In this document: piece after piece, positions 13,884 to 20,980 of the stretch | Layout: every line of letters begins with the position of its first letter | Numbering within the stretch: position 1 is the stretch's first letter | NCBI GenBank assembly: GCA_041609715.1 | Contig: JBFIQI010000016.1 | Location: forward strand, 1-26,063 | DNA length: 26,063 nucleotides | Origin: JABDLF01 sp041609715 | Lineage (GTDB): Bacteria; Pseudomonadota; Gammaproteobacteria; Steroidobacterales; JABDLF01 | Direction of reading: 5' to 3' | Made by a program: the position numbers and the translations under genes | Notes under the pieces: model-generated | What the model saw: the letters and a program-made list of their open reading frames with translations, nothing else | The model's database searches: none | What the model was told of the DNA's origin: nothing

Positions 13884-15398
13884 ATGCGTATACTCGAAAA
13901 ACTCGCGCTGTTGCGCGATCAGGGTGGGAAAATCAGGACGGCCGGATTACCGGATGCGGTAATCGAGCGTTTTGCCGCCCTGAGTCCGGAGCTGGTGCTG
14001 GCGGTGGACGAGGCTGTGATTCGACAGCGCACCCTGGCCAGCGAGTTTCCGGAACTCATGGGTGTGGACGAAGAGGTCCAGGCGGCAGCGATCCTGGAGA
14101 AGTTCGTCAATTTCTACGCCGATGACGCAGTGAATCCCTACGTAGCCCTCGCCGCCCGCGGGCCCTGGATCATCACCACCCGAGGCGCCGTCATTCACGA
14201 CTCGGGCGGTTACGGCATGCTGGGCTTTGGCCACGGCCCGGAAGCCATCATGCAGGCTATGAGCGGCAACCAGGTGATGGCAAACATCATGACGCCGAGC
14301 TTCAGCCAGTTACGCCTGGCGCGCGCGTTACAGAAGGAAATCGGCCATACGCGAAGTGACGGATGTCCCTATACGCATTTCCTGTGCCTGAACAGCGGTT
14401 CTGAATCGGTGACCTGCGCCGCGCGCCTGTCCGACGTGAACGCCCGCGAAATGACCGATCCCGGTGGGCCCCATGCCGGCAAGGCTATTGTGGGCCTGGC
14501 CATGCGAGGCGGCTTCCACGGCCGCACGGAGAGGCCGGCCCAGTTCTCCGACAGCACCCAGCGCACCTATGCCCGTCACCTGGCGACTTTTCGCGATCTC
14601 GACAACCTGATGGTGATCGAGCCCAATAATATCGAGCAGCTGGAAAGCGCTTTTGAACGGGCCGACCGGGAAAACTTGTTTATCGAATCTTTGTTCCTGG
14701 AACCGGTTATGGGGGAAGGCAACCCGGGCTACGCGCTGGATCCCGCATTCTTCAAACGTGCGCGTGAACTTACGCTGGAACACGGCGCACTATTGCTGGT
14801 GGATTCCATCCAGGCCGGACTGCGCGCTCATGGCGTCCTCTCGGTGGTGGACTACCCGGGCTTCGAGGGCTGCGCGCCACCCGATATGGAAACCTACTCC
14901 AAGGCGCTGAACGCCGGTCAGTACCCCCTCTCGGTGCTGGCTGTCACTGAACGCGCTGCCGCTTTGTATCGCAAGGGCATTTACGGCAACACCATGACCG
15001 CCAATCCGCGGGCCCTGGATGTAGCGGTAGCGGTTTTGCGTAGCCTGACCGATGACGTACGCGCCAATATCCGCGACCGGGGCACGGAATTCCTGGACAA
15101 ACTTGGAGCACTGGCAGCGGAACTGGACGGCCGGATTACCGCGGTGCAGGGCACCGGCTTGCTGCTGTCATGCGAGCTGGATCCGGCATACAAGTGTTTC
15201 GGATCCGACAGCATAGAGGAATACATGCGCTTCAATGGCATTGGCGTGGTGCATGGCGGCATTAATTCATTGCGCTTCACGCCTTACTTCGCTATCACGT
15301 CCCCCGAGATTGATCTCATCGTCGAAAGTACACGTGATGCATTGCTGAACGGGCCGCAGGCCCGGACCGATACCCAGCAGCGCCGCGCCAGCAGTTGA
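13884..15398 (+). CDS. Class III PLP-dependent aminotransferase
   Basis: The product is 504 residues when started at the ATG 13884, which has AGGAA upstream. Fold-type I, class III landmarks are present: 'LCLNSGSESVTCAARL' (167-182) for phosphate binding, a Phe-His pair 'GGFHGRTE' (209-216) for cofactor stacking, 'LLLVDSIQAGL' with Asp307 and Gln310, and 'METYSKALNAGQYPLS' with Lys340 as the likely Schiff-base lysine. Class III enzymes transfer omega-amino groups, as in lysine 6-, ornithine, GABA or taurine transaminases. The N-terminal 90 residues are longer than in the common members, and the exact substrate cannot be assigned. It diverges from the iaaA operon, and its TGA touches the convergent gene's stop in a TGATCA. 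Confidence 0.88.
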   Translation: MRILEKLALLRDQGGKIRTAGLPDAVIERFAALSPELVLAVDEAVIRQRTLASEFPELMGVDEEVQAAAILEKFVNFYADDAVNPYVALAARGPWIITTRGAVIHDSGGYGMLGFGHGPEAIMQAMSGNQVMANIMTPSFSQLRLARALQKEIGHTRSDGCPYTHFLCLNSGSESVTCAARLSDVNAREMTDPGGPHAGKAIVGLAMRGGFHGRTERPAQFSDSTQRTYARHLATFRDLDNLMVIEPNNIEQLESAFERADRENLFIESLFLEPVMGEGNPGYALDPAFFKRARELTLEHGALLLVDSIQAGLRAHGVLSVVDYPGFEGCAPPDMETYSKALNAGQYPLSVLAVTERAAALYRKGIYGNTMTANPRALDVAVAVLRSLTDDVRANIRDRGTEFLDKLGALAAELDGRITAVQGTGLLLSCELDPAYKCFGSDSIEEYMRFNGIGVVHGGINSLRFTPYFAITSPEIDLIVESTRDALLNGPQARTDTQQRRASS

Positions 15399-15872
15399 TC
15401 AGGCGCTTGCGTCCAAAGCGAGCTGTGGCCAGCGGGCTGTATCCAGGCCCCAGGTCTCCAGGCAAAATCGCAGCAAGCCCGCCTCGCGACCCGGATCCAG
15501 GCCATCGCTGATGGCGGTCTGCACCATCAGGTCGAACAGCCGGGTACGGTACTCACGCTCGGTTACCGTATCGAGGACGCGTCGTACGAACTGATCATCG
15601 GGCACTCCCCGCGACCCGATGGCGGCAACGCAAGCCTCGAATATCTCCTTAAACTCCCGCATGCCAACCGGGCTTTGAGGTTTGAGACGCCTGGCCCTGG
15701 CGCGCTCGTCGCCCAGCGCATTCAGGGCCGGCAGGGCTTCGCCGGCGAGAAACGCCTCTTCGCCGCTACTTAATTGCCCGTCCGCCGAGACCACCATCGC
15801 CAGGCACAAAGCCATGGCCCGCCGACTGTTCGGGGCTGGACTGAACAGGTCCGTGCCGCCAGCTTCGCTCAT
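15399..15872 (-). CDS. TerB-like helical protein (DUF)
   Basis: This 157-residue, mainly helical cytoplasmic protein starts at an ATG that overlaps the stop of the gamma-glutamyltransferase gene (ATGA), so translation is probably coupled. 'LCLAMVVSADGQLSSGEEAF' and the later 'TAISDGLDPGREAGLLRFCL' resemble the two acidic 'ADG...E' helix pairs of TerB-like (tellurite-resistance-associated) domains, which may bind metal. No function can be named, and the match is by motif pattern only. The link to glutathione or gamma-glutamyl metabolism is suggested only by position. Confidence 0.65.
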   Translation of the reverse strand: MSEAGGTDLFSPAPNSRRAMALCLAMVVSADGQLSSGEEAFLAGEALPALNALGDERARARRLKPQSPVGMREFKEIFEACVAAIGSRGVPDDQFVRRVLDTVTEREYRTRLFDLMVQTAISDGLDPGREAGLLRFCLETWGLDTARWPQLALDASA

Positions 15873-17590
15873 CAGTACCCCGCCGCATGGCCGTCTTTTC
15901 GAGATTCTGAAGCTCCGCGATAGATACCGGTTTCTGCATCCCGGGCAATAGCCTGATAACCGCCGAAACCGCCATCGCTGTAGCCAATATCGTGACCCAT
16001 TTCGCCCAGTGCACGCAACGTCTGGGCACTGAAACCATGCTCCACGTACACCGTACCGCCATCCAGCATGCGTTCACCAGTAGGCTCGCTGGATCCGTCG
16101 TGGCGGACGCGCGGCGCATCGCCGGCTTCCTGCAGATTCATACCAAAGTCGATGAGGTTGACGATGACCTGGGCGTGGGCCTGGGGCTGCATGCCGCCGC
16201 CCATCACCCCGAAACTGAGCCATGGCTCGTCACCCCGCGTGACAAATGCCGGGATTATCGTATGAAAGGGCCGCTTGGCCGGTTCCAGTGCATTGGCATG
16301 GGTGGGATCGAGGCTGAAAAGCTCGCCGCGGTTTTGCAGAATGAAGCCCAGGTTCGCCGGGGTCATACCGGAACCCATGCCCCGGTAGTTGCTCTGGATC
16401 AGGGACACCATGTTGCCGTCCGCATCCGCAACCGTCAGATAAATCGTGTCACCCGCCAGCAATTTTTCATCGCCTGCTGGATAGGACTTTGCCGCCCGAC
16501 GAGGATCGATCAGCTGGCGCCGCGCGGCAGCGTATTCCTTGGAGACCAGCCCGGCCACCGGCACCCCGGCAAAATCCATGTCCGCGTAGAATCGCGCGCG
16601 ATCCTCAAAGGCCAGTTTTTTCGCCTCGATCAGGGTATGCAGGTACTCAGGACTGTCAAAGCCCATGGCCGCAATATCGTAACCCTCCAGAATATTGAGA
16701 ATCTGCAAAGCCGCTATGCCCTGGCCATTCGGCGGCAACTCCCACACCGTGTGCCCGCGATAATCGCTAGCAACCGGTTCAACCCATTCCGAGCGATGGG
16801 CCGCCAGATCCTGGTAACTCAGGAAACCACCCTGGGCCTCCATGTATTCGGCAATCGAGCGTGCAATCTTGCCGCGGTAGAACGCGTCACGCCCTGCCTC
16901 CGCCAGCAGCCGGTAAGTCTGCGCCAGCCGCGGATTGCGAAAAATCTCTCCGGCCCTGGGCGCCCGGCCGGCCGGCATGAAGGTGTCCTGAAAGCCAGGA
17001 TACGACTGCAGGACGCGAGCGTTGCGCTCCCAGTAATAGGCAATCACCTCTGTCACCGGGAAACCCTCTTCGGCGTAGCGAATTGCCGGTTGCAGGATGC
17101 TGGCCATGGGCAGCTTGCCAAAACGCTGGTGCAGTTCGAACCAGCCATCAACCGCTCCCGGTACGCTGACCGGCAGGGGACCACGCTTCGGTATGCTGTC
17201 GTAGCCATTGTCTTTGAACCAATCGAGGCTCAGGGACCCGGGCGATCGCCCCGAGGCATTCAGACCATGCAGTTGCTTTTTCCCGGCCTCCCAGACAATG
17301 GCAAACAGATCGCCGCCGATACCACAACCCGTAGGCTCCATCAGGCCGAGTGCGGCATTGGCGGCAATGGCCGCATCCACTGCGCTGCCACCCTGCTTGA
17401 GGATGTCCAGCGCAATCTGGGTGGCCAGCGGCTGGCTGGTCGCCGCCATGCCATGGCGTGCCAGCACCTCGCTGCGCGAAGCAAAACTCTTGCCGGTAAT
17501 TCGATCGTAAGCCACCGCTTCAGGATCTCCGGAAAATACGCCCAGGTACAGTGCTGCAAGGCCCAAGATCAATTTTTGGCCAGTTGGCAT
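15872..17590 (-). CDS. ggt: Gamma-glutamyltransferase (Ntn hydrolase)
   Basis: The product is 572 residues from the ATG at 17590, which has GGAG eight bases upstream. A signal-like hydrophobic N-terminus ('LILGLAALYLGVFSG') points to the periplasm. Family landmarks are 'MAATSQPLATQIALDILKQG' and 'GGSAVDAAIAANAALGLMEP', then 'GCGIGGDLF'. The predicted autocleavage site 'GDTIYLTVADADGNMVS' carries the nucleophile Thr at about 382, and the C-terminal part has 'VMGGGMQPQAHAQV'. The enzyme splits or transfers gamma-glutamyl groups from glutathione and related compounds. Classic bacterial enzymes have Thr-Thr-His at the site, whereas here it is Thr-Ile-Tyr. This marks a divergent subgroup whose substrate may differ. 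It is encoded between an MFS transporter and a TerB-like gene. Confidence 0.92.
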   Translation of the reverse strand: MPTGQKLILGLAALYLGVFSGDPEAVAYDRITGKSFASRSEVLARHGMAATSQPLATQIALDILKQGGSAVDAAIAANAALGLMEPTGCGIGGDLFAIVWEAGKKQLHGLNASGRSPGSLSLDWFKDNGYDSIPKRGPLPVSVPGAVDGWFELHQRFGKLPMASILQPAIRYAEEGFPVTEVIAYYWERNARVLQSYPGFQDTFMPAGRAPRAGEIFRNPRLAQTYRLLAEAGRDAFYRGKIARSIAEYMEAQGGFLSYQDLAAHRSEWVEPVASDYRGHTVWELPPNGQGIAALQILNILEGYDIAAMGFDSPEYLHTLIEAKKLAFEDRARFYADMDFAGVPVAGLVSKEYAAARRQLIDPRRAAKSYPAGDEKLLAGDTIYLTVADADGNMVSLIQSNYRGMGSGMTPANLGFILQNRGELFSLDPTHANALEPAKRPFHTIIPAFVTRGDEPWLSFGVMGGGMQPQAHAQVIVNLIDFGMNLQEAGDAPRVRHDGSSEPTGERMLDGGTVYVEHGFSAQTLRALGEMGHDIGYSDGGFGGYQAIARDAETGIYRGASESRKDGHAAGY

Positions 17591-17668
17591 GCCAATATCT
17601 CCACAACAAGCGAGTTTAAATGAGCTGCGCACCCTACATTACGCCACAAATCTGCCGGCGGGCCGAGC

Positions 17669-18994
17669 CTACTGGGCCTCCGGTAACCGCTTTGCTGCTG
17701 CCGCCGCCACCAGCGACAGCAGTGCCAGCGCCAGGATGGCGGATTCATTACCAGCAAACTGCGCGAGCAGACCGAACAGCCCGCCCGCCAGGATCAAGAC
17801 CCCGATGACGGTATTACTGACGGCCACGTAAGCTGCCCTGGTATCAGCGGTGGCCATATCCACCAGGTGCGTTTTGCGTCCCAGCCGTGCGCCACTGTGG
17901 GCAATACCAATCAGGAAAAACAAGATTGCATACAGCGGCGGCCACTGGATCCAGGACGAGCCGGCCAGGATGAGCACGGACAGGGCCAGGCCCAGGATGC
18001 CGCTCATGGCGGCAGACAAGGACATTACGTAACGGCTGGAATGATCGGACAGGCGACCCCAGAAAGGCGCGCTTAGCGAACCCGCCAGGCCGCTGGCAAT
18101 CAACATCAGGCCGAGCCCGGAAATATCGCCCCCGGTCTGCTCGCGAGCCAGCGCCACGTAAAACGGCAGCGACAGCGCGACACCCAACAGCAAAGCGCGG
18201 GCGATCACGAAGTCCCGAAATGGCTTGTCGTCTTTTAACAGGCGCAAGCTGCGCAGGCCCTCGACGATGGCATTGCCGCCACCCCCGGTTGCTCCCGGAG
18301 CTTCGGTCAGAAAACTGTAGAGAAACGCCGCACTCAGCCACAGCAGTATGGCCGCGCCCAGTAAAATGATGACAGCGCTTTGTTCAATTTTTTCCGCGGA
18401 ACTCAGGCTGAAATACAGACCCGTGGCCGCGGCCGCAAGCCCTGCCAGGGCGCTGGCGTAACCCATCATGGTGCCGCGGCGGCGTTTTGAGACTGTCTTG
18501 CCCAACACGTCCTTGGATGCCACCGACGATACGCCGCGTGACAGGCTGAACAACACCAGAAAGCCGAGAATCACCAGGCCGCCGGTGGCGCCGCGTAAAT
18601 TCAGTCCCGCTATCAGCATGCCCAGCACACACAGCGCCTGCCCGACGCTGCCGCCAATCCAGAACCACTTGCGCACTGGAAAGGGTCGGATGAAGCCGGC
18701 AAAGAACAACTGTGGGAGCAGTGCACCGGACTCCCGGATCGGCACCAGCAGGCCGGTCATGAAAGCCGGCGCACCGACGGTTCCCAGTAACCAGGGCAAG
18801 ACCACCGAGGCGCTGGCTACTTCGTCACCGACCTTGGTAAAAAAATAGCTGCCCAAACTCACGAAAAAATTTTTGGGCTGGTCATTGCAGGCCGCCTCGG
18901 GTATGTCCTCGCAGACCCGGGCATCCTCGTCACCGACCAGGAGGTCGTAGAGACCGTTGAGAGAAGCGCTGGCGGTATCACCTACCTTGTTCAT
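17669..18994 (-). CDS. Major facilitator superfamily transporter
   Basis: The ATG at 18994 gives 441 residues with around ten to twelve hydrophobic helices, an inner-membrane transporter. The N-terminal 40 residues are hydrophilic and acidic ('DLLVGDEDARVCEDIPEAAC') and hold two cysteines before the first helix, which is unusual for MFS proteins. A 'RRRGTMMGYASALAGLAAAA' loop-helix after the fourth helix resembles the cytoplasmic loop of MFS proteins, and 'GRLSDHSSRYVM' is close to the conserved loop-8/9 motif. The substrate is unknown. The gene precedes gamma-glutamyltransferase by 78 bases on the same strand, so they may share a transcript. Confidence 0.85.
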   Translation of the reverse strand: MNKVGDTASASLNGLYDLLVGDEDARVCEDIPEAACNDQPKNFFVSLGSYFFTKVGDEVASASVVLPWLLGTVGAPAFMTGLLVPIRESGALLPQLFFAGFIRPFPVRKWFWIGGSVGQALCVLGMLIAGLNLRGATGGLVILGFLVLFSLSRGVSSVASKDVLGKTVSKRRRGTMMGYASALAGLAAAATGLYFSLSSAEKIEQSAVIILLGAAILLWLSAAFLYSFLTEAPGATGGGGNAIVEGLRSLRLLKDDKPFRDFVIARALLLGVALSLPFYVALAREQTGGDISGLGLMLIASGLAGSLSAPFWGRLSDHSSRYVMSLSAAMSGILGLALSVLILAGSSWIQWPPLYAILFFLIGIAHSGARLGRKTHLVDMATADTRAAYVAVSNTVIGVLILAGGLFGLLAQFAGNESAILALALLSLVAAAAAKRLPEAQ

Positions 18995-19150
18995 TGCGAC
19001 CCCGTTAGCAGTAACCGGATGATAAGCATGCTGCAAATCAACATGAAGATGGCTCTCAGAGGCCGCAGCAAAACTCCAAGTAGCTGTTTTTTATAGTGCA
19101 GTGCGGCAACAAAAAGTCCTGCGCGATACAGATTTTGCTGCACAAAGCAC

Positions 19151-19156
19151 TATAAT
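19151..19156 (+). promoter_or_regulatory. -10 element of the small membrane protein promoter
   Basis: A consensus TATAAT lies 57 bases before the ATG at 19213. No good -35 hexamer is found at the standard distance, so the promoter may need an activator or an extended -10 contact. Confidence 0.5.
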
Positions 19157-19212
19157 GAACGCGCCTCAAACACCAACCAATATTGTGGCGAAACTCATGT
19201 AAGGGGAGAAAC

Positions 19213-19533
19213 ATGGAAAAACTTGGAAAATTCGCTGTCATAGCGGGCATCGTGATCGCGGTTGCTGCCGGAGTATTCGACTTCACGCAACCGTGGTTTG
19301 GCTGGGCACTGGCAGTGCTTGGACTTGTCGTTGGCTTCATGAACGTATCTGGCGGTGAGTCCCGTTCGTTCCTGGTGGCAGGCATCGCCCTGCTCATGGT
19401 GGGATCGTCTGTTGCAGCGGTACCCGTTGTCGGCGCGAAAATGACCTCATTCCTTGGCTACATCACCGCCTTTATGGCGCCGGCCGTGCTGATCGTTGCA
19501 CTCAAGAGTCTCTTCGAAACCGTCAAAGACTGA
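19213..19533 (+). CDS. Small integral membrane protein (106 aa)
   Basis: The product has 106 residues with three or four hydrophobic segments: 'FAVIAGIVIAVAAGVF', 'WALAVLGLVVGFMNV', 'FLVAGIALLMVG' and 'FMAPAVLIVALKSLF'. The start has a strong AGGGGAG Shine-Dalgarno. No family name can be given by eye. The gene has its own -10 element and its own terminator, so it is a monocistronic unit. A protein this well equipped for expression is probably abundant. Function is unknown. Confidence 0.88.
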   Translation: MEKLGKFAVIAGIVIAVAAGVFDFTQPWFGWALAVLGLVVGFMNVSGGESRSFLVAGIALLMVGSSVAAVPVVGAKMTSFLGYITAFMAPAVLIVALKSLFETVKD

Positions 19534-19564
19534 AGCGCCGCGCATTTTTCCAGGATGGATTCAA

Positions 19565-19591
19565 GACCCGCCCACCGGCGGGTCTTTTTTT
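19565..19591 (+). terminator. Rho-independent terminator
   Basis: GACCCGCC (19565-19572) pairs perfectly with GGCGGGTC (19577-19584) over a CACC loop and is followed by seven T residues. It ends the small membrane protein transcript 31 bases after its stop. Confidence 0.93.
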
Positions 19592-19599
19592 ACCCGCTA

Positions 19600-19857
19600 T
19601 CAAACGCTTTTAATCAGCAGATATACAAAGACCACGACCGCCGCAAGCGGCCATAACAGACCAGCCCAGTCTTTATGAGCTTGCTGCTGCGTTTCCTTGT
19701 GCTTTTCCAGCTCTTGGGGGGACAGCACAGAGCCGCCGGATCGCCGCGTAAAACGCCATAGCACCCACACCAGGACCCCGCCGCCCAGCACCAGCTCCCA
19801 GCCGGCCAGCTCGCGCATCAGTGATTCAAGCGCCTGACCAGCGCCGTCAGAGTCCAC
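19600..19857 (-). CDS. Small membrane protein (85 aa, start uncertain)
   Basis: The product has 85 residues with two hydrophobic helices, 'WELVLGGGVLVWVLWRF' and 'GLLWPLAAVVVFVYLLI', separated by a charged 'QELEKHKETQQQAHKDW' loop. The first start is GTG at 19857; an ATG at 19818 gives 72 residues and keeps both helices. Neither has a clear Shine-Dalgarno. The sequence is convincing as a membrane protein but has no family I recognise. It lies downstream of nrdJb on the same strand. Confidence 0.65.
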   Translation of the reverse strand: MDSDGAGQALESLMRELAGWELVLGGGVLVWVLWRFTRRSGGSVLSPQELEKHKETQQQAHKDWAGLLWPLAAVVVFVYLLIKSV

Positions 19858-19875
19858 CGGCTGCCGCGGCGGTCA

Positions 19876-19980
19876 TCAGCCATCATCGCCGTCCAGGTAG
19901 CCCTTGTGCGGCGGCGGAATATAAATGGCGGCGATCACGCAGGCCAAAGCGACAAGAGTCGCAAAGATTGCTGAAGTCAT
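19876..19980 (-). CDS. Possible 34-aa single-helix membrane peptide
   Basis: An ATG at 19980 opens a 34-residue frame with one hydrophobic helix, 'AIFATLVALACVIAAIYI', and a short polar tail, 'PPPHKGYLDGDDG'. It falls in the 58-base-spaced gap after nrdJb and before the 85-aa gene, all on the minus strand. The Shine-Dalgarno is weak. It is offered as a small-protein candidate only. Confidence 0.4.
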   Translation of the reverse strand: MTSAIFATLVALACVIAAIYIPPPHKGYLDGDDG

Positions 19981-20038
19981 AATGTGCTGCGCCCCGCTTC
20001 GCTGGTTTCGCCTGGCTAGAGCTGCCTTGGTCGACGGA

Positions 20039-20818
20039 CTAACCGCACTTGGAATCACCACAGTTCAGGCAGGTCATGCACCCGTCCATCATCACCACGG
20101 CCGCCACGCTGCACTTGGTGCACAACTGGGCGCCATCCGGGAATTCGCTCTCTGCAAACGCATCAGTCTGGCGGTTGGCTTCTTCATACTCCGCGCGCTT
20201 CTGGTCGATCAGCTTGCGCTGATGCTCGTCGAGTTCAGTGGTTTTCAGCAAGCCAATAGTCTGCAGGTGCTGCTCCACCACATGCCCGAGTTCAGCGATG
20301 ATGGACGGCATGTACTTGCCGCCTGGCTTCCAGTAACCGCCCCGCGGGTCAAACACCGCCTTGAGTTCATCCACCAGAAATGTGACATCCCCGCCCTTGC
20401 GGAATACCGCGGAAATAATCCGGGTCAACGCCACGATCCACTGGTAGTGGTCGAGGTTTTTTGAATTGATGAAGACCTCGAATGGGCGGCGCGATTCGAA
20501 CTCGGTGCCCTTGTTGAGCACGATATCGTTGATAGTCACGTACATGGCATGGTCGGAAACCGGGGTTTTTACCTTGTAGGTGCTACCGATCAGTACCTCG
20601 GGGCGCTCCACCTTTTCGTGCATGTGGATAACGTTGTCATCGGATTTGCGCGGCACTTCCTTGCGCAAAACCCGCGGTATCGGCACGTCGGCGGCCGGTG
20701 TAGACGTCTGCTGCGCACTGTCGCCGGCCACGGTTTGGGTATTCTCTGCAGAGGGCTTTGCGTCCTCTTTGACTACCGAGTAGCCGACTATTTTTTTACT
20801 GATTTTGGTCGCTGCCAT
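20039..20818 (-). CDS. nrdJb: NrdJb: C-terminal subunit of split class II (B12-dependent) ribonucleotide reductase
   Basis: This 259-residue protein matches the C-terminal part of NrdJ. Its central domain (about 87-190) has the TSCPD-like 'YVTINDIVLNKGTEFESRRP', 'WIVALTRIISAVFRKGGDV' and 'GGYWKPGGKYMPSIIAELGH'. The end is Cys-rich: 'LCTKCSVAAVVMMDGCMTC' plus 'LNCGDSKCG', with Cys 233, 236, 247, 250, 253 and 258. In full-length class II enzymes such cysteines re-reduce the active site; some may also bind zinc. The N-terminal 80 residues are low-complexity and poorly conserved, which could be the linker or docking region for NrdJa. The start has an AAGAGA-type Shine-Dalgarno. It follows nrdJa on the same strand after a 162-base gap. 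Confidence 0.9.
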   Translation of the reverse strand: MAATKISKKIVGYSVVKEDAKPSAENTQTVAGDSAQQTSTPAADVPIPRVLRKEVPRKSDDNVIHMHEKVERPEVLIGSTYKVKTPVSDHAMYVTINDIVLNKGTEFESRRPFEVFINSKNLDHYQWIVALTRIISAVFRKGGDVTFLVDELKAVFDPRGGYWKPGGKYMPSIIAELGHVVEQHLQTIGLLKTTELDEHQRKLIDQKRAEYEEANRQTDAFAESEFPDGAQLCTKCSVAAVVMMDGCMTCLNCGDSKCG

Positions 20819-20848
20819 AATCTTCTCTTAAGCTTGAAATTGCCCCAT

Positions 20849-20864
20849 GCGTGCCGCGGCACGC
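20849..20864. repeat. 16-bp perfect palindrome in the nrdJa-nrdJb gap
   Basis: GCGTGCCGCGGCACGC is an exact inverted repeat without a spacer, 31 bases before the nrdJb start. It could be a DNA-binding site or the stem of an RNA hairpin; which cannot be decided from sequence. Confidence 0.55.
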
Positions 20865-20923
20865 TCTATTAAATATGGTTTGGGCAAGCCACCCGGCCGC
20901 TAAATTCGTTGTGCCAGTCTGCG

Positions 20924-20963
20924 GCACGGGCAGCCCGCCCAAGTTCCTGCGGCTGCCCGGTGC
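20924..20963 (-). promoter_or_regulatory. Stable hairpin between nrdJa and nrdJb
   Basis: GGCTGCCC (20951-20958) pairs with GGGCAGCC (20928-20935), and the outer part (20959-20963 against 20924-20927) extends the stem with one bulge. The loop is about 15 bases. It lies 17 bases after the nrdJa stop. No T-run follows on the minus strand, so it is not a standard terminator; mRNA protection or partial attenuation is possible. Confidence 0.5.
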
Positions 20964-20980
20964 ACTGACGGGGCAACCGA

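Noticed and set aside
15992..17623. A 543-residue open frame on the plus strand.
   Set aside because: It lies antisense to the gamma-glutamyltransferase gene, has no domain pattern, and is rich in Arg, His and Gln, as expected from GC-skewed antisense frames.
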